DNA of 64,000 bases from assembly GCA_965226965.1 (NCBI GenBank), contig OZ245715.1:620001-684000 (forward strand), in the 5' to 3' direction. The stretch is from Endoryza foliicola. GTDB lineage: Bacteria > Bacteroidota > Bacteroidia > Chitinophagales > Chitinophagaceae. Under the pieces are notes generated by a model, which searched no databases, was not told the DNA's origin, and saw nothing but the letters and a program-made list of their open reading frames with translations. Numbering within the stretch: position 1 is the first letter of the stretch; every line of letters begins with the position of its first letter. This document shows, piece after piece, positions 27,959 to 36,086 of this stretch. The translations under genes were made by a program, and so were the position numbers.

Positions 27959-28981
27959 ATGAAACAACTCGTATTAATTCTTTCGCTCGTGGTATTAACC
28001 ACAGTCTCTAGAAGCCAAACCCATATACTTGGAAGAATTAAGATAACAGAGCCTTTAGGTTTTACAAAGGAAGCCACTAGTAATTCAGTGAAATTCACAA
28101 AAGCCGACATTTCAACAAAACATTGGTGCGTTATTGGTGTTCAAGCTGAGATAATAGGTACAGGTAACATTGAAACGGATTTTTCAAATGATTGGACCGA
28201 GTTAATTGCAGTTCCCTACCACATCACTAAAGAGGCTATACCAATAGAAGTGCCCGAAAAAACCGGTTTTAACAAGAAAGGTGGCGCAGGAAGCTTTGAG
28301 TTCAGTGGCAGTTCTGCAATGGCCGTTTTATATTGCTTTGTAAGTAACAATACCAAAACTTCGATTATTGTTCTCACCAATAGCGATGAATTTGCACCCA
28401 TCATCGATTCTTTCATAAACGAACTAACCTTTCTTGTTACTCCTCCTCCAGAGAACAAATCACAAATCGGACTCAATGGAAAGCCAACTTCTTTGGTAGG
28501 CAAATGGATCAGATCTTCTGGAGTGAATCCGGTTTATGGTAATCCAGCCACTTGGGGCGCTGGCGGATATACAAAATCAATGTATGTGTTTAACGCAGAT
28601 GGTACTTATAGCTTTTTTGAACAAACATTTGGCTACAGCGTTTCAAATCTTATTTTATCCAAAGAATTCGGAACTTATAAATTAGAGGGCAACAAACTTA
28701 CCATAACCCCTAAAAGCGGGGCCACGGAATCTTGGTCAAAAAAAGACAATACCGATAATTGGGGGAAACTTTTAAAAACAGAAAAGCGTATTCTTGAAAC
28801 CGTCACATATACACAGCAGTTCTACTACTTTAGCGGTATTCAAGAATGGAACTTGGCTTTGCAAACTGAAAAGCCAACTGTAAGAGATGGGACCTTTAGC
28901 TATAACAAATCACTTGAAAACGCTTACTATTTTTCAAAAGAATCTAATACAAACAAAGGAATCGACTTACCTAAAAAATAG
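27959..28981 (+). CDS. Exported lipocalin-like protein
   Basis: A 340-residue protein with a signal peptide (MKQLVLILSLVVLTTVSRSQ). The start at 27959 is preferred to the ATG at 27944, which adds five residues before it. The C-terminal part (about 175-330) looks like a lipocalin-type beta domain opening with LVGKWIRSSG and continuing MYVFNADGTYSFFEQ. The N-terminal half is unassigned. A single gene, divergent from the M48/helicase operon. Confidence 0.65.
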   Translation: MKQLVLILSLVVLTTVSRSQTHILGRIKITEPLGFTKEATSNSVKFTKADISTKHWCVIGVQAEIIGTGNIETDFSNDWTELIAVPYHITKEAIPIEVPEKTGFNKKGGAGSFEFSGSSAMAVLYCFVSNNTKTSIIVLTNSDEFAPIIDSFINELTFLVTPPPENKSQIGLNGKPTSLVGKWIRSSGVNPVYGNPATWGAGGYTKSMYVFNADGTYSFFEQTFGYSVSNLILSKEFGTYKLEGNKLTITPKSGATESWSKKDNTDNWGKLLKTEKRILETVTYTQQFYYFSGIQEWNLALQTEKPTVRDGTFSYNKSLENAYYFSKESNTNKGIDLPKK

Positions 28982-28996
28982 GGCTATGCTTACAGA

Positions 28997-29329
28997 TTGA
29001 ACGCTCGAATGAACAAGCTCTTTGGTGAAAAGCAAAATACCTGTCGCAATTTACATTTTTACTTCATGTGGCTGTATTTACCCATTTATAACAAAGCATT
29101 TCCAATTGCTGGTAAACAGGTTCGGGCCTATAAATTAACCACTCAAAGTTATTTCACTGATGAGGCACTTGGTTTCTAAAAAAGCTGTATAGAATTTCGT
29201 GAAACAGAACGCTTCATCTTGACAGACAAAAAATTAAGAATAAGAAGCGAATACAATGGTACTTTATCAGTTGAACTGATCAATATTAAAGATGATTTTA
29301 AGATACTCTCAAACGAAGCAAAAAATTGA
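28997..29329 (+). pseudogene. Probable degraded small gene with in-frame stop
   Basis: A frame from a TTG at 28997 runs 60 codons to a TAA at 29177-29179. The same frame then stays open for 49 more codons with clearly protein-like sequence (ETERFILTDKKLRIRSEY, ending KILSNEAKN) to a TGA at 29327. The second part has good coding character and no start of its own. This suggests a gene broken by a nonsense mutation, or a remnant of the preceding family. No family recognised. The rest of the 450-nt gap (29330-29432) holds only a TATCTTC promoter-like box at 29393. Confidence 0.4.
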
Positions 29330-29432
29330 TTCTAGTCGATCTTTGAAAATATCTTTTAGTTTGCAGCTCATCATAAAATCCCGCATTTATAGTATCTTCA
29401 TTTTCAACCACTAACTTTTTTATTACAATTTC

Positions 29433-30128
29433 TTGAACAATTCAACCACCATCTTCGAAAACAGTTGGTCTGTGTATCAACTGCTAATTGAAGAGAATTA
29501 CATGCATCATGCTGAATTAAGATCATTGCTAGATAGTTCGTTCAAGAACTTCGCTACAAAATTGGAGGCGCTTCGTATACTTGATTTAGGATGCGGTGAC
29601 GGTGAGCCAATCTGTTCTCTCTTAAAACCTTATAATATTAGTAGCTACATTGGTCTTGACCTTGCACAACCGGCATTGAATATTGCTGCAGAACGGTTTG
29701 CTTTTATTGGCAACTGGCTTCATTTGTACAATGCAAACATGGAATCCTTCGAGCAATACCTTGATGAACCTGTCAATATTATTTACTCCTCTTTTGCCAT
29801 ACACCACCTGCAAGATGAGGCCAAATATGCGCTTTGGACCAAAATTTACAACAACTTAGAAAACGAAGGTCGATTCATCATGATTGATGTGGCTAGAGAA
29901 AACAAGGCTTCTCGTAGCCAATATTTATCCGACTATATCAACAATTGTATCAATACCTGGAACAAACTTTCTAAAGAAGGATTGGATCTCATAAACGATC
30001 ATATTTCCAATTTCGATTTCCCGGCAACACAAACTTTCATAAAAGAATCGCTTGAAGAAATTGGTTTCACCTTGATCAAACACGAGCACCCTGATCAATT
30101 TCACCACTTTTGGGAGTGGACCAAATAA
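29433..30128 (+). CDS. Class I SAM-dependent methyltransferase
   Basis: A 231-residue methyltransferase with the SAM-binding motif ILDLGCGDGEP (about residues 50-60), the acidic residue after strand 2 (YIGLDLAQ) and IIYSSFAIHHL at motif IV. A TTG start at 29433 gives the full N-terminal helix; the first ATG is 23 codons in. Substrate unknown; the FxIHHL pattern is common in small-molecule methyltransferases. It stands alone. Confidence 0.8.
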   Translation: MNNSTTIFENSWSVYQLLIEENYMHHAELRSLLDSSFKNFATKLEALRILDLGCGDGEPICSLLKPYNISSYIGLDLAQPALNIAAERFAFIGNWLHLYNANMESFEQYLDEPVNIIYSSFAIHHLQDEAKYALWTKIYNNLENEGRFIMIDVARENKASRSQYLSDYINNCINTWNKLSKEGLDLINDHISNFDFPATQTFIKESLEEIGFTLIKHEHPDQFHHFWEWTK

Positions 30129-30220
30129 GAATATATAAAGGAAATTTTTAATCAAGTCCGTTTTAACGGAAAGACTGTACTTGTATCTAAGGCATATTTT
30201 TTGTACATTGTATTCCGTCT

Positions 30221-30514
30221 ATGAACACTCTTAAACCCCTTATATCAGTAAAGCCTCATTTGCGTCAACTCCAGGTTTGTGTATGGATGGGCAGCGAGAA
30301 ACTGGCTTGTCATATCTCGTCTAAAAAGGGTTTGATCGAATTCATAGAAACTCCCGGAGCCACACTTTTCAAAGGAAGACTTCAATTAAAACATACCAAC
30401 AACTTAATTCAATGTTGGGTGAAAAACGAATTAAAGGGAACCATTAACCCACAGATATTATTAGCTACTGTCCTTAACAATGGGCAAGCTCCTCTTCAAA
30501 CGGCTCGTTTCTAA
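30221..30514 (+). CDS. Small hypothetical protein (97 aa)
   Basis: A 97-residue basic protein without signal peptide, beginning MNTLKPLISVKPHLRQLQVC. Beta-type pattern in the middle (VWMGSEKLACHIS). No family recognised. A promoter-like TACATTG precedes the ATG. Co-directional with the next gene 62 nt downstream. Confidence 0.45.
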   Translation: MNTLKPLISVKPHLRQLQVCVWMGSEKLACHISSKKGLIEFIETPGATLFKGRLQLKHTNNLIQCWVKNELKGTINPQILLATVLNNGQAPLQTARF

Positions 30515-30576
30515 TATCTGGTAATAATAATTTAATACAGGCTCAGGTAACATTTTCACCTAGAAGTCTACTCATA

Positions 30577-31050
30577 ATGAAAAAGCCGATGAGTACATCA
30601 AATCAATTTGGATTATACTTGAATCAAGGAGGAACACTTGAGTTTAAGATCAACCCAGGTGCTAACAAACAGGAATTCAGTTTAAATGGTGAAACCTTTC
30701 AAATTAAAAGAACAGGATTTCTGTTAAACAAAACCATTATCCGGAACTCAAAAGACGAAACGGTTCTTGAGGTTGTAGGAAAGAAATGGTGGTCTTCCAG
30801 CTATTTCATCACCCACAATTCAAAACAGTTTGTTTTAAAACTTGAAAACAAACCACTTGCCACCTATGCCATTTACGAAAATGAAAAACTAATTCTTTCG
30901 CTAGGTTTGATTACTGAGAATCACAAACCCAAATCTCTTTTTGAAGGAGAACTTGCAAATACCCCAAGTTTGTTTCATGCACTTCTGTGGTACCTACTCT
31001 GGCCAACAATAGCAGAAAACGACGCTATGATTGTTCTGTTGGCCTCCTAA
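30577..31050 (+). CDS. Hypothetical protein, tubby-like beta pattern (157 aa)
   Basis: A 157-residue cytoplasmic protein with many short beta-like segments (FSLNGETFQIKRTGFLLNKT, then ETVLEVVGKKWWSSSYFI). The alternation loosely recalls LURP-one/tubby-like or scramblase-type folds, but I cannot assign it. An alternative start is MSTSNQ at 30589. Its stop overlaps the tcdA stop on the opposite strand. Confidence 0.55.
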   Translation: MKKPMSTSNQFGLYLNQGGTLEFKINPGANKQEFSLNGETFQIKRTGFLLNKTIIRNSKDETVLEVVGKKWWSSSYFITHNSKQFVLKLENKPLATYAIYENEKLILSLGLITENHKPKSLFEGELANTPSLFHALLWYLLWPTIAENDAMIVLLAS

Positions 31051-31778
31051 TACTCTGCGCCAATTACATCGCGGATAACTACACTCGCCGTAACAGCTCC
31101 AAAAACTGCAGGTAAATAAGAGATGGTACCGTACGCCGATTTCTTGTAATTTTTCCCATCTGTAAGCATCAAACTTTCCTTGATATGCTTTTCCGGTGAA
31201 AACACCGCTGTTACTCCTTTACGAATTCCGTGTGTTTTCAGGAGTTTTCTAACCTGTTGGGCAAATGGACAATTATAGGTTTTGGAAATGTCTACTACTT
31301 GAAGTTTGGTTGGATCTAGTTTTGCACCGGCACCCATGCTACTCACCACTTTTAAACCCATCTCCACCGCAGTTTTAATAAAGGTAACCTTCGGCGTTAT
31401 ACTATCAATGGCATCGATCACATAATCCGGTTTTCCTTTCAATTGCTCCAATACGCGTTCCGGGGTAACAAACTCCTTGATGGTCTCTAATTCTAATTCA
31501 GGATTGATGGCTTTCAATCGTTCACACATAATTTCTGCCTTCGATACTCCATGATTGGTTGCCAAAGCGGGTAACTGTCTATTTCTATTGGAAGGATCCA
31601 CTACATCGCCATCAATGATCGTCATTCTTCCTACTCCACTTCTGGCAATAAACTCTGCAGCAAAAGAACCTACTCCACCCAAGCCAACCACCAATACATG
31701 TGTATTGGCCAACTTAATCAACGCCTCTTCTCCAATTAATAATTTCGTTCTCGATAACCAAGAAAAATCAGTTGTCAT
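31047..31778 (-). CDS. tcdA: tRNA threonylcarbamoyladenosine dehydratase
   Basis: A 243-residue E1/MoeB-like ATP-dependent enzyme that converts t6A37 of tRNAs to its cyclic form ct6A. It has the nucleotide motif GLGGVGSFAAE, IIDGDVVDPSNRNRQ and the VTAVFSPE segment typical of TcdA. The catalytic cysteine region of MoeB or UBA is absent, as in the family. It follows a TatD hydrolase by 1 nt, so both come from one transcript. The 3' end overlaps the convergent gene by 4 nt. Confidence 0.9.
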   Translation of the reverse strand: MTTDFSWLSRTKLLIGEEALIKLANTHVLVVGLGGVGSFAAEFIARSGVGRMTIIDGDVVDPSNRNRQLPALATNHGVSKAEIMCERLKAINPELELETIKEFVTPERVLEQLKGKPDYVIDAIDSITPKVTFIKTAVEMGLKVVSSMGAGAKLDPTKLQVVDISKTYNCPFAQQVRKLLKTHGIRKGVTAVFSPEKHIKESLMLTDGKNYKKSAYGTISYLPAVFGAVTASVVIRDVIGAEY

Positions 31779-31779
31779 A

Positions 31780-32415
31780 CTATTCTATTTCAAAAACCTT
31801 CAATACGTTTTTTTGAACCTGCAAAGCAAAGGAATTCAAATCAATTTCTTTAATTGCAGCGATTGCTTTATATACCTCTACTACCGATTCGGCTCTATCG
31901 TCTGTTTCGCAAAACATCTTCTCCACCGGAATCGCTTTTATCAATTCTTCCATTCCGGGTTTCAAAGCCGCCAATCCAATACTAATATAATAGCCCTCCT
32001 CTAATAGCGATCTTCCCAATTCAACTCTTTTATTGAAACCATGGATCACTACCGGAACACGCACCCCTTTCAAAGAAGCGATCAATTCACTCCAAGCGCG
32101 AACACAGTGAATGATAAGGGGCTTGCCATATCGATCCGCCAACACTATCTGAGATTTAAAGAGATCTAGTTGGAGCTCCCAATCGGTGCTGCAAACCTTA
32201 TCGAGCCCGCATTCTCCAATAGCAATCAGTTCCTTTTTGGAAAGAGTCGATTCCAGTTCTTGTAAGCTTGTTTTATCAGGATACCAAGGATGAATGCCGG
32301 CAGAAATATAAGGAGCCCCTTGCATAGTTGAAAAACCCTCATAGTAATTCACAATGGACTTAACACCCGCCTTTGGGCTGTGGCAATGAACATCATATAA
32401 ATTGTTAAGATCCAT
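31780..32415 (-). CDS. TatD-family metal-dependent hydrolase
   Basis: A 211-residue (alpha/beta)8 hydrolase; TatD relatives are metal-dependent nucleases or deacylases. Ligands: HxH in DVHCH, Glu of IGECGLD, His of IIHCVRA, His of VIHGF and Asp of CETDD. It is shorter than the usual 260 residues. Start chosen at 32415 because a TACATTCG promoter box lies exactly 12 nt upstream; an adjacent ATG at 32418 is also possible. Co-transcribed with tcdA. Confidence 0.82.
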   Translation of the reverse strand: MDLNNLYDVHCHSPKAGVKSIVNYYEGFSTMQGAPYISAGIHPWYPDKTSLQELESTLSKKELIAIGECGLDKVCSTDWELQLDLFKSQIVLADRYGKPLIIHCVRAWSELIASLKGVRVPVVIHGFNKRVELGRSLLEEGYYISIGLAALKPGMEELIKAIPVEKMFCETDDRAESVVEVYKAIAAIKEIDLNSFALQVQKNVLKVFEIE

Positions 32416-32419
32416 CATG

Positions 32420-32427
32420 CGAATGTA
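32420..32427 (-). promoter_or_regulatory. -7 box (TACATTCG) 12 nt before tatD-like ATG
   Basis: Differs from TAnnTTTG at one position. The octamer begins 12 nt before the ATG at 32415, so the message may be leaderless. Confidence 0.45.
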
Positions 32428-32482
32428 CAAAGCCCGGCTCTAATAAGAAAAATCGTACCTTTAATCTATAATTGTCTATAAA

Positions 32483-33382
32483 ATGAGTCGAGTTCTATTC
32501 TTGCTTTCTTTCTCGTGTCTTTCATTCTTTGGCTTTGCTCAATCCAATGATCATTACAATATTGAAATTGAAACATGGCAGGCTAAAAGATTATCCGATT
32601 TGAAAGCGCCAACAGGCTGGATCAACCTTGCCGGTTTGTTTTGGTTAGAAGAAGGGCGAAATACTTTTGGCAGCGACTCCTCAAATAAATTGGTTTTCAA
32701 TCACCCATATTTTCCAAGCTTAGCAGGCACATTCAAAAGAACGGGGTATAGTGTAGAATGGATCAGTGCCGATGAAGTGGTGGCCACCGATTCTAAGGGT
32801 GTCCCCATTCTTAAAAAAGAGATCTTCAATCCCGACTCAAGCAATAACCCAACCCTAGTTTTGGGTCAGTTTCGGTTCACTATTATTAAAAGAGAGGATA
32901 AAATTGGGGTTCGCTTCCGCGACACAAGGAGCCCTGCATTAAACTATTACAACGAAATCCCTCGATTTGCTCCTGATTTACAATGGAAGATCACAGCTAG
33001 TTTCGAGCCATCTTATGGAAAGAAAATTCCGATTACAAACGTATTGGGTCAAACCACGCTTCAACCCTCTCCCGGTAAACTTGTATTCAATTGGCAGGGC
33101 AAACAATACAAGCTCGATGCAATTGATGAAGGTGGCAATGAATTGTTTATCATATTTGGAGACGCAACAAGCGGAGTGGATACCTATCCCGCAGGCAGAT
33201 TCATGTATGTAAACAAGCCCACAGCTGCAGGAGTAGTGATAGTTGACTTCAACAAAGCATTCAACCCGCCTTGTGCTTTCTCTGATTTCGCAACATGTCC
33301 GCTTCCTCCAAAGCAAAACATATTACCCTTTGCAGTAAACGCCGGCGAAAAAACTGTTCATCCTTACAAAGCATCACATTAA
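32483..33382 (+). CDS. Exported DUF1684 protein
   Basis: A 299-residue protein with a signal peptide (about 1-19, ending FGFAQ). It has the DUF1684 signatures WINLAGLFWLEEGRNTFGS, the DTYPAGRFMYV loop and FNKAFNPPCAFS near the end. Function of the family is unknown. A TACCTTTA box (32456-32463) precedes it. It is probably monocistronic, closed by the hairpin at 33408. Confidence 0.85.
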   Translation: MSRVLFLLSFSCLSFFGFAQSNDHYNIEIETWQAKRLSDLKAPTGWINLAGLFWLEEGRNTFGSDSSNKLVFNHPYFPSLAGTFKRTGYSVEWISADEVVATDSKGVPILKKEIFNPDSSNNPTLVLGQFRFTIIKREDKIGVRFRDTRSPALNYYNEIPRFAPDLQWKITASFEPSYGKKIPITNVLGQTTLQPSPGKLVFNWQGKQYKLDAIDEGGNELFIIFGDATSGVDTYPAGRFMYVNKPTAAGVVIVDFNKAFNPPCAFSDFATCPLPPKQNILPFAVNAGEKTVHPYKASH

Positions 33383-33407
33383 AAATCAACAATCGATCGA
33401 ATAAATT

Positions 33408-33435
33408 AGGCGAATGATGATGATCATTCGCCTTT
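33408..33435 (+). terminator. Hairpin after DUF1684 gene
   Basis: Perfect 11-bp stem (AGGCGAATGAT with ATCATTCGCCT) with a 4-nt loop and a short T-run; lies 25 nt after the stop and separates DUF1684 from the polyamine-type operon. Confidence 0.7.
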
Positions 33436-33468
33436 AATTATTAATTTCATTTTTACAATTTTCGATCA

Positions 33469-33819
33469 TTGTACAAACCGGGACTACACCTTATCGCAAG
33501 CCTTCAGTGCTCCAACCTAAACTATCTGGAGAAAGCCGATTACCTAAAAACAGTAATCGACCAACAAATCGCGTTTCACCAACTTCAGAATCTAGGAGAG
33601 GTTTATCATCAATTTGATCCGGGCGGCTTTACAGCCATTGTTTGTTTAAGTGAAAGCCACCTATCTGCTCACTCTTGGCCCGAACATCAACTTTTGAACA
33701 TCGACATATATCTAAGCAATTTCCAAAGAGTGAATGATGGAGTTGTACGATCCATTTTCAATTCTATTGTTGAAAAACTTGAAGCAACCATTCTTCACCA
33801 ACAAGAAATCGTCCGCTAA
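33469..33819 (+). CDS. S-adenosylmethionine decarboxylase-like proenzyme (catalytic Cys replaced)
   Basis: A 116-residue protein collinear with the short bacterial AdoMet decarboxylase (SpeH/SpeD). The self-cleavage block is intact: Glu62-Ser63 and His68 in SESHLSAHSWPE. Residue 83, the proton-donor Cys of the Thermotoga enzyme, is Ser, and residue 55 is Thr instead of Ser. Cleavage to a pyruvoyl enzyme therefore looks possible, but catalysis may be altered. It starts at TTG (33469); no other suitable start exists. It heads a seven-gene operon including an aminopropyltransferase, supporting a polyamine-type product. Its stop overlaps the next ATG (TAATG). Confidence 0.8.
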   Translation: MYKPGLHLIASLQCSNLNYLEKADYLKTVIDQQIAFHQLQNLGEVYHQFDPGGFTAIVCLSESHLSAHSWPEHQLLNIDIYLSNFQRVNDGVVRSIFNSIVEKLEATILHQQEIVR

Positions 33820-35726
33820 TGAACCAGGGAAAACTCATCGAATGCCCCTCTTGCAAAACGCTGGTTCAATTCAAGCGGATGGACACTAATTTAAAAACTT
33901 GCAGCTGCGGTGCGGTTGTAAGTCAAAGCACATTACAATCTAAAATAAAGCTAGATTCAATAAAAGATCCGGTAAGCGTGATTCAAGTGGGCACTAAAGG
34001 CACTTGGAAAGAACATGAATTCACCGTACTTGGAAGGGTTCAGTTTTTTTATGAAGAAGGTGTTTTTAATTACTGGACCCTTGAATGTTCAGACGGCACA
34101 TCAAAGTTATTGGGGGAAGCATACGGAATCTATAGTTTTCTTACTGCAAAAAACATTGACTTTCAATCCAACGAGTCGCTGCATAATTTAAAGATCGACA
34201 GTGGTTATGTCTTATGGGACGAAGGGCCCGTACTTTCACTTGAGCAAAAAAACAGCCTATTCTCAATAAAGGTTGAGGGAGAAGCTTTTTGCATTGATTC
34301 TTTCAAAGCATTGCTTGATTGCAGCTTTGCAACCGAATCGGGTACGCATTACACAATTTTTGAGGGAGACGGGTTTCAAAAGTATCCATATCTAGCAGAG
34401 TATATGGATTTTGATGAGCTCCGCTTTGAAAACCTAAGACCATTTAAAAATTCGAGCTTTTCATTTGGTTGCTCCAACTGCAATAACCAAATAGAACTAC
34501 CACTCTATCCTTATACACAAAGCACCATCTGTAACAAATGCCACCACCCTTATTCGGCAAAAGCAAATTTCAGATTTGCCGAACAGAAAATTCTTAAAAA
34601 CGAAATTGAACCATACATACCAATTGGTAGCAGTTTCAATCACAAGGGTATATCCTATACAGTTGTTGGATACCTAAGTAAAGCTGAACGTAGCAGCGGC
34701 TACAAGTGGAATGAATTCACTTTATTCCATCCAAACTACGGGTTTGCCTACCTTAATGAATACAATGGTCAATTCACGTTTGCCAAAGAACAAGGAAATC
34801 ATCCGGTGTTGATCTATGAAGAATTCGACTTCTTTAAATACGAAGATGCTGAATTCGAATTATACAATAGTTATGAATCAAGAGTAGACAGCGGTAGCGG
34901 CGTTTTTGCATACAATGCATTCAACAACAATTCTTTCTTCTCTAAAGAATACATTGCGCCGCCATATATGTGGATCAAAGACAAAGACTCCAGAGAAGGC
35001 GTCTTTTGGTTTAAAGCAGAGTATTATTCAAGAAAACAGGTATCAAAAGCGCTCAACAACGCAAATATTGAGCTGCCAAGTGGTTCAATAGAAATACACC
35101 CGCTCAAGCCGGTCTTTAAGTATACTTTTCTTGAGCTGATAATCACCACACTTATGGCGGCGGCTCTAGTGCTAATTGCGCATCTTGCTTTAGACAAGGG
35201 CAAACTGAACAAGGAGCTTTTCAATCAAAGCTTCTATTTTAAAGATAGCTCAAACACTTTCAGCACCACTCTTGATACAGTGGAGCTAACAAGGTCTATC
35301 TCAAACATTAAATTTGATGTGAGCGCCCCGGTTGATAATACCTGGACCAGTGTTTCTGTAATTCTCACCGATATTATTTCAGGAAAAGAATACAGTATGG
35401 AACAAGGGGTCGAATACTATTCAGGATACGACGGAGGTGAAAGCTGGAGTGAAGGTTCTAAATCGGAGTCAGGATTTCTCACGGGAATTCCTTCCGGAAA
35501 ATACATTGTTTCTGTAGAAGGCGTAAGAGAAAGCTTTAAAATAATTCCGGTTGAACGCTTATCTGTAAAGGCCACCTATGATGTTGCCGGCTCAAAAAAC
35601 CTAATTCACACGCTTATCTTTATTGTTATAGTATCAATAGTTCTTGGCGTCATTCGATTCCAAGTGGAGAAATCACGTTGGACCAATAGTCCGTTTTACG
35701 ATTCTAAATTTCCAACAAATGAATAA
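33819..35726 (+). CDS. DUF4178 membrane protein with two zinc ribbons
   Basis: A 635-residue protein. An N-terminal zinc ribbon (Cys9, Cys12, Cys28, Cys30) precedes a first DUF4178 domain (about 50-190). A second ribbon (CSNC...CNKC, about 218-240) precedes a second DUF4178 domain (about 265-405). A hydrophobic helix (about 435-457), an extracytoplasmic stretch and a final helix (about 605-625) follow. DUF4178 proteins are usually found with DUF350 and aminopropyltransferase genes, as here, but their role is unknown. A tie to envelope stress or polyamine chemistry is inference. Confidence 0.78.
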   Translation: MNQGKLIECPSCKTLVQFKRMDTNLKTCSCGAVVSQSTLQSKIKLDSIKDPVSVIQVGTKGTWKEHEFTVLGRVQFFYEEGVFNYWTLECSDGTSKLLGEAYGIYSFLTAKNIDFQSNESLHNLKIDSGYVLWDEGPVLSLEQKNSLFSIKVEGEAFCIDSFKALLDCSFATESGTHYTIFEGDGFQKYPYLAEYMDFDELRFENLRPFKNSSFSFGCSNCNNQIELPLYPYTQSTICNKCHHPYSAKANFRFAEQKILKNEIEPYIPIGSSFNHKGISYTVVGYLSKAERSSGYKWNEFTLFHPNYGFAYLNEYNGQFTFAKEQGNHPVLIYEEFDFFKYEDAEFELYNSYESRVDSGSGVFAYNAFNNNSFFSKEYIAPPYMWIKDKDSREGVFWFKAEYYSRKQVSKALNNANIELPSGSIEIHPLKPVFKYTFLELIITTLMAAALVLIAHLALDKGKLNKELFNQSFYFKDSSNTFSTTLDTVELTRSISNIKFDVSAPVDNTWTSVSVILTDIISGKEYSMEQGVEYYSGYDGGESWSEGSKSESGFLTGIPSGKYIVSVEGVRESFKIIPVERLSVKATYDVAGSKNLIHTLIFIVIVSIVLGVIRFQVEKSRWTNSPFYDSKFPTNE

Positions 35727-35868
35727 ATTAAAAATTCTTAAAATACCAATCATCGCCTATTTAATAGTACTGGCAATTTTTCTGTTTTACGAACTAACCG
35801 GCCGAGTATATTTTAATAGTGCTTCACAGGAAAAATGGTCTGCCAGCGGACCCGGCTATCACAAATAA
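35719..35868 (+). CDS. Small single-pass membrane protein (49 aa)
   Basis: A 49-residue protein (MNKLKILKIPIIAYLIVLAI...) with one transmembrane helix (about 9-27) and a polar tail ending GPGYHK. The ATG overlaps the DUF4178 stop by 8 nt; the longer frame from 35644 is an artefact. Small membrane proteins of this type accompany DUF4178/DUF350 loci, but I know no function. Confidence 0.7.
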   Translation: MNKLKILKIPIIAYLIVLAIFLFYELTGRVYFNSASQEKWSASGPGYHK

Positions 35869-35879
35869 ATCAACTAACT

Positions 35880-36083
35880 ATGAGTTCTGCATTTGTAAAT
35901 TCAATCATCTATGCTTTCTTAGGCATTGCTATTTTGGTGGTTTCCTTTTTTATTCTGGAAATACTGACGCCCAAACATAACCTGCGAAAAGAAATCATTG
36001 AAAACAAAAACACGGCACTTGCTATTTTCTTCGGATTCTTCATGCTTTCCGTTGCTCTGATCATTGCATCCGCCATTCACTAA
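35880..36083 (+). CDS. DUF350 two-helix membrane protein
   Basis: A 67-residue protein with two transmembrane helices (about 5-27 and 45-65) and LTPKHNLRKEIIENKNTALAI between them, typical of single DUF350 units. Longer relatives (e.g. YjfL) have several repeats. Start chosen at 35880 (MSSAFVNS), 11 nt after the previous gene; the aminopropyltransferase begins 3 nt after its stop. Confidence 0.8.
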   Translation: MSSAFVNSIIYAFLGIAILVVSFFILEILTPKHNLRKEIIENKNTALAIFFGFFMLSVALIIASAIH

Positions 36084-36086
36084 ATC

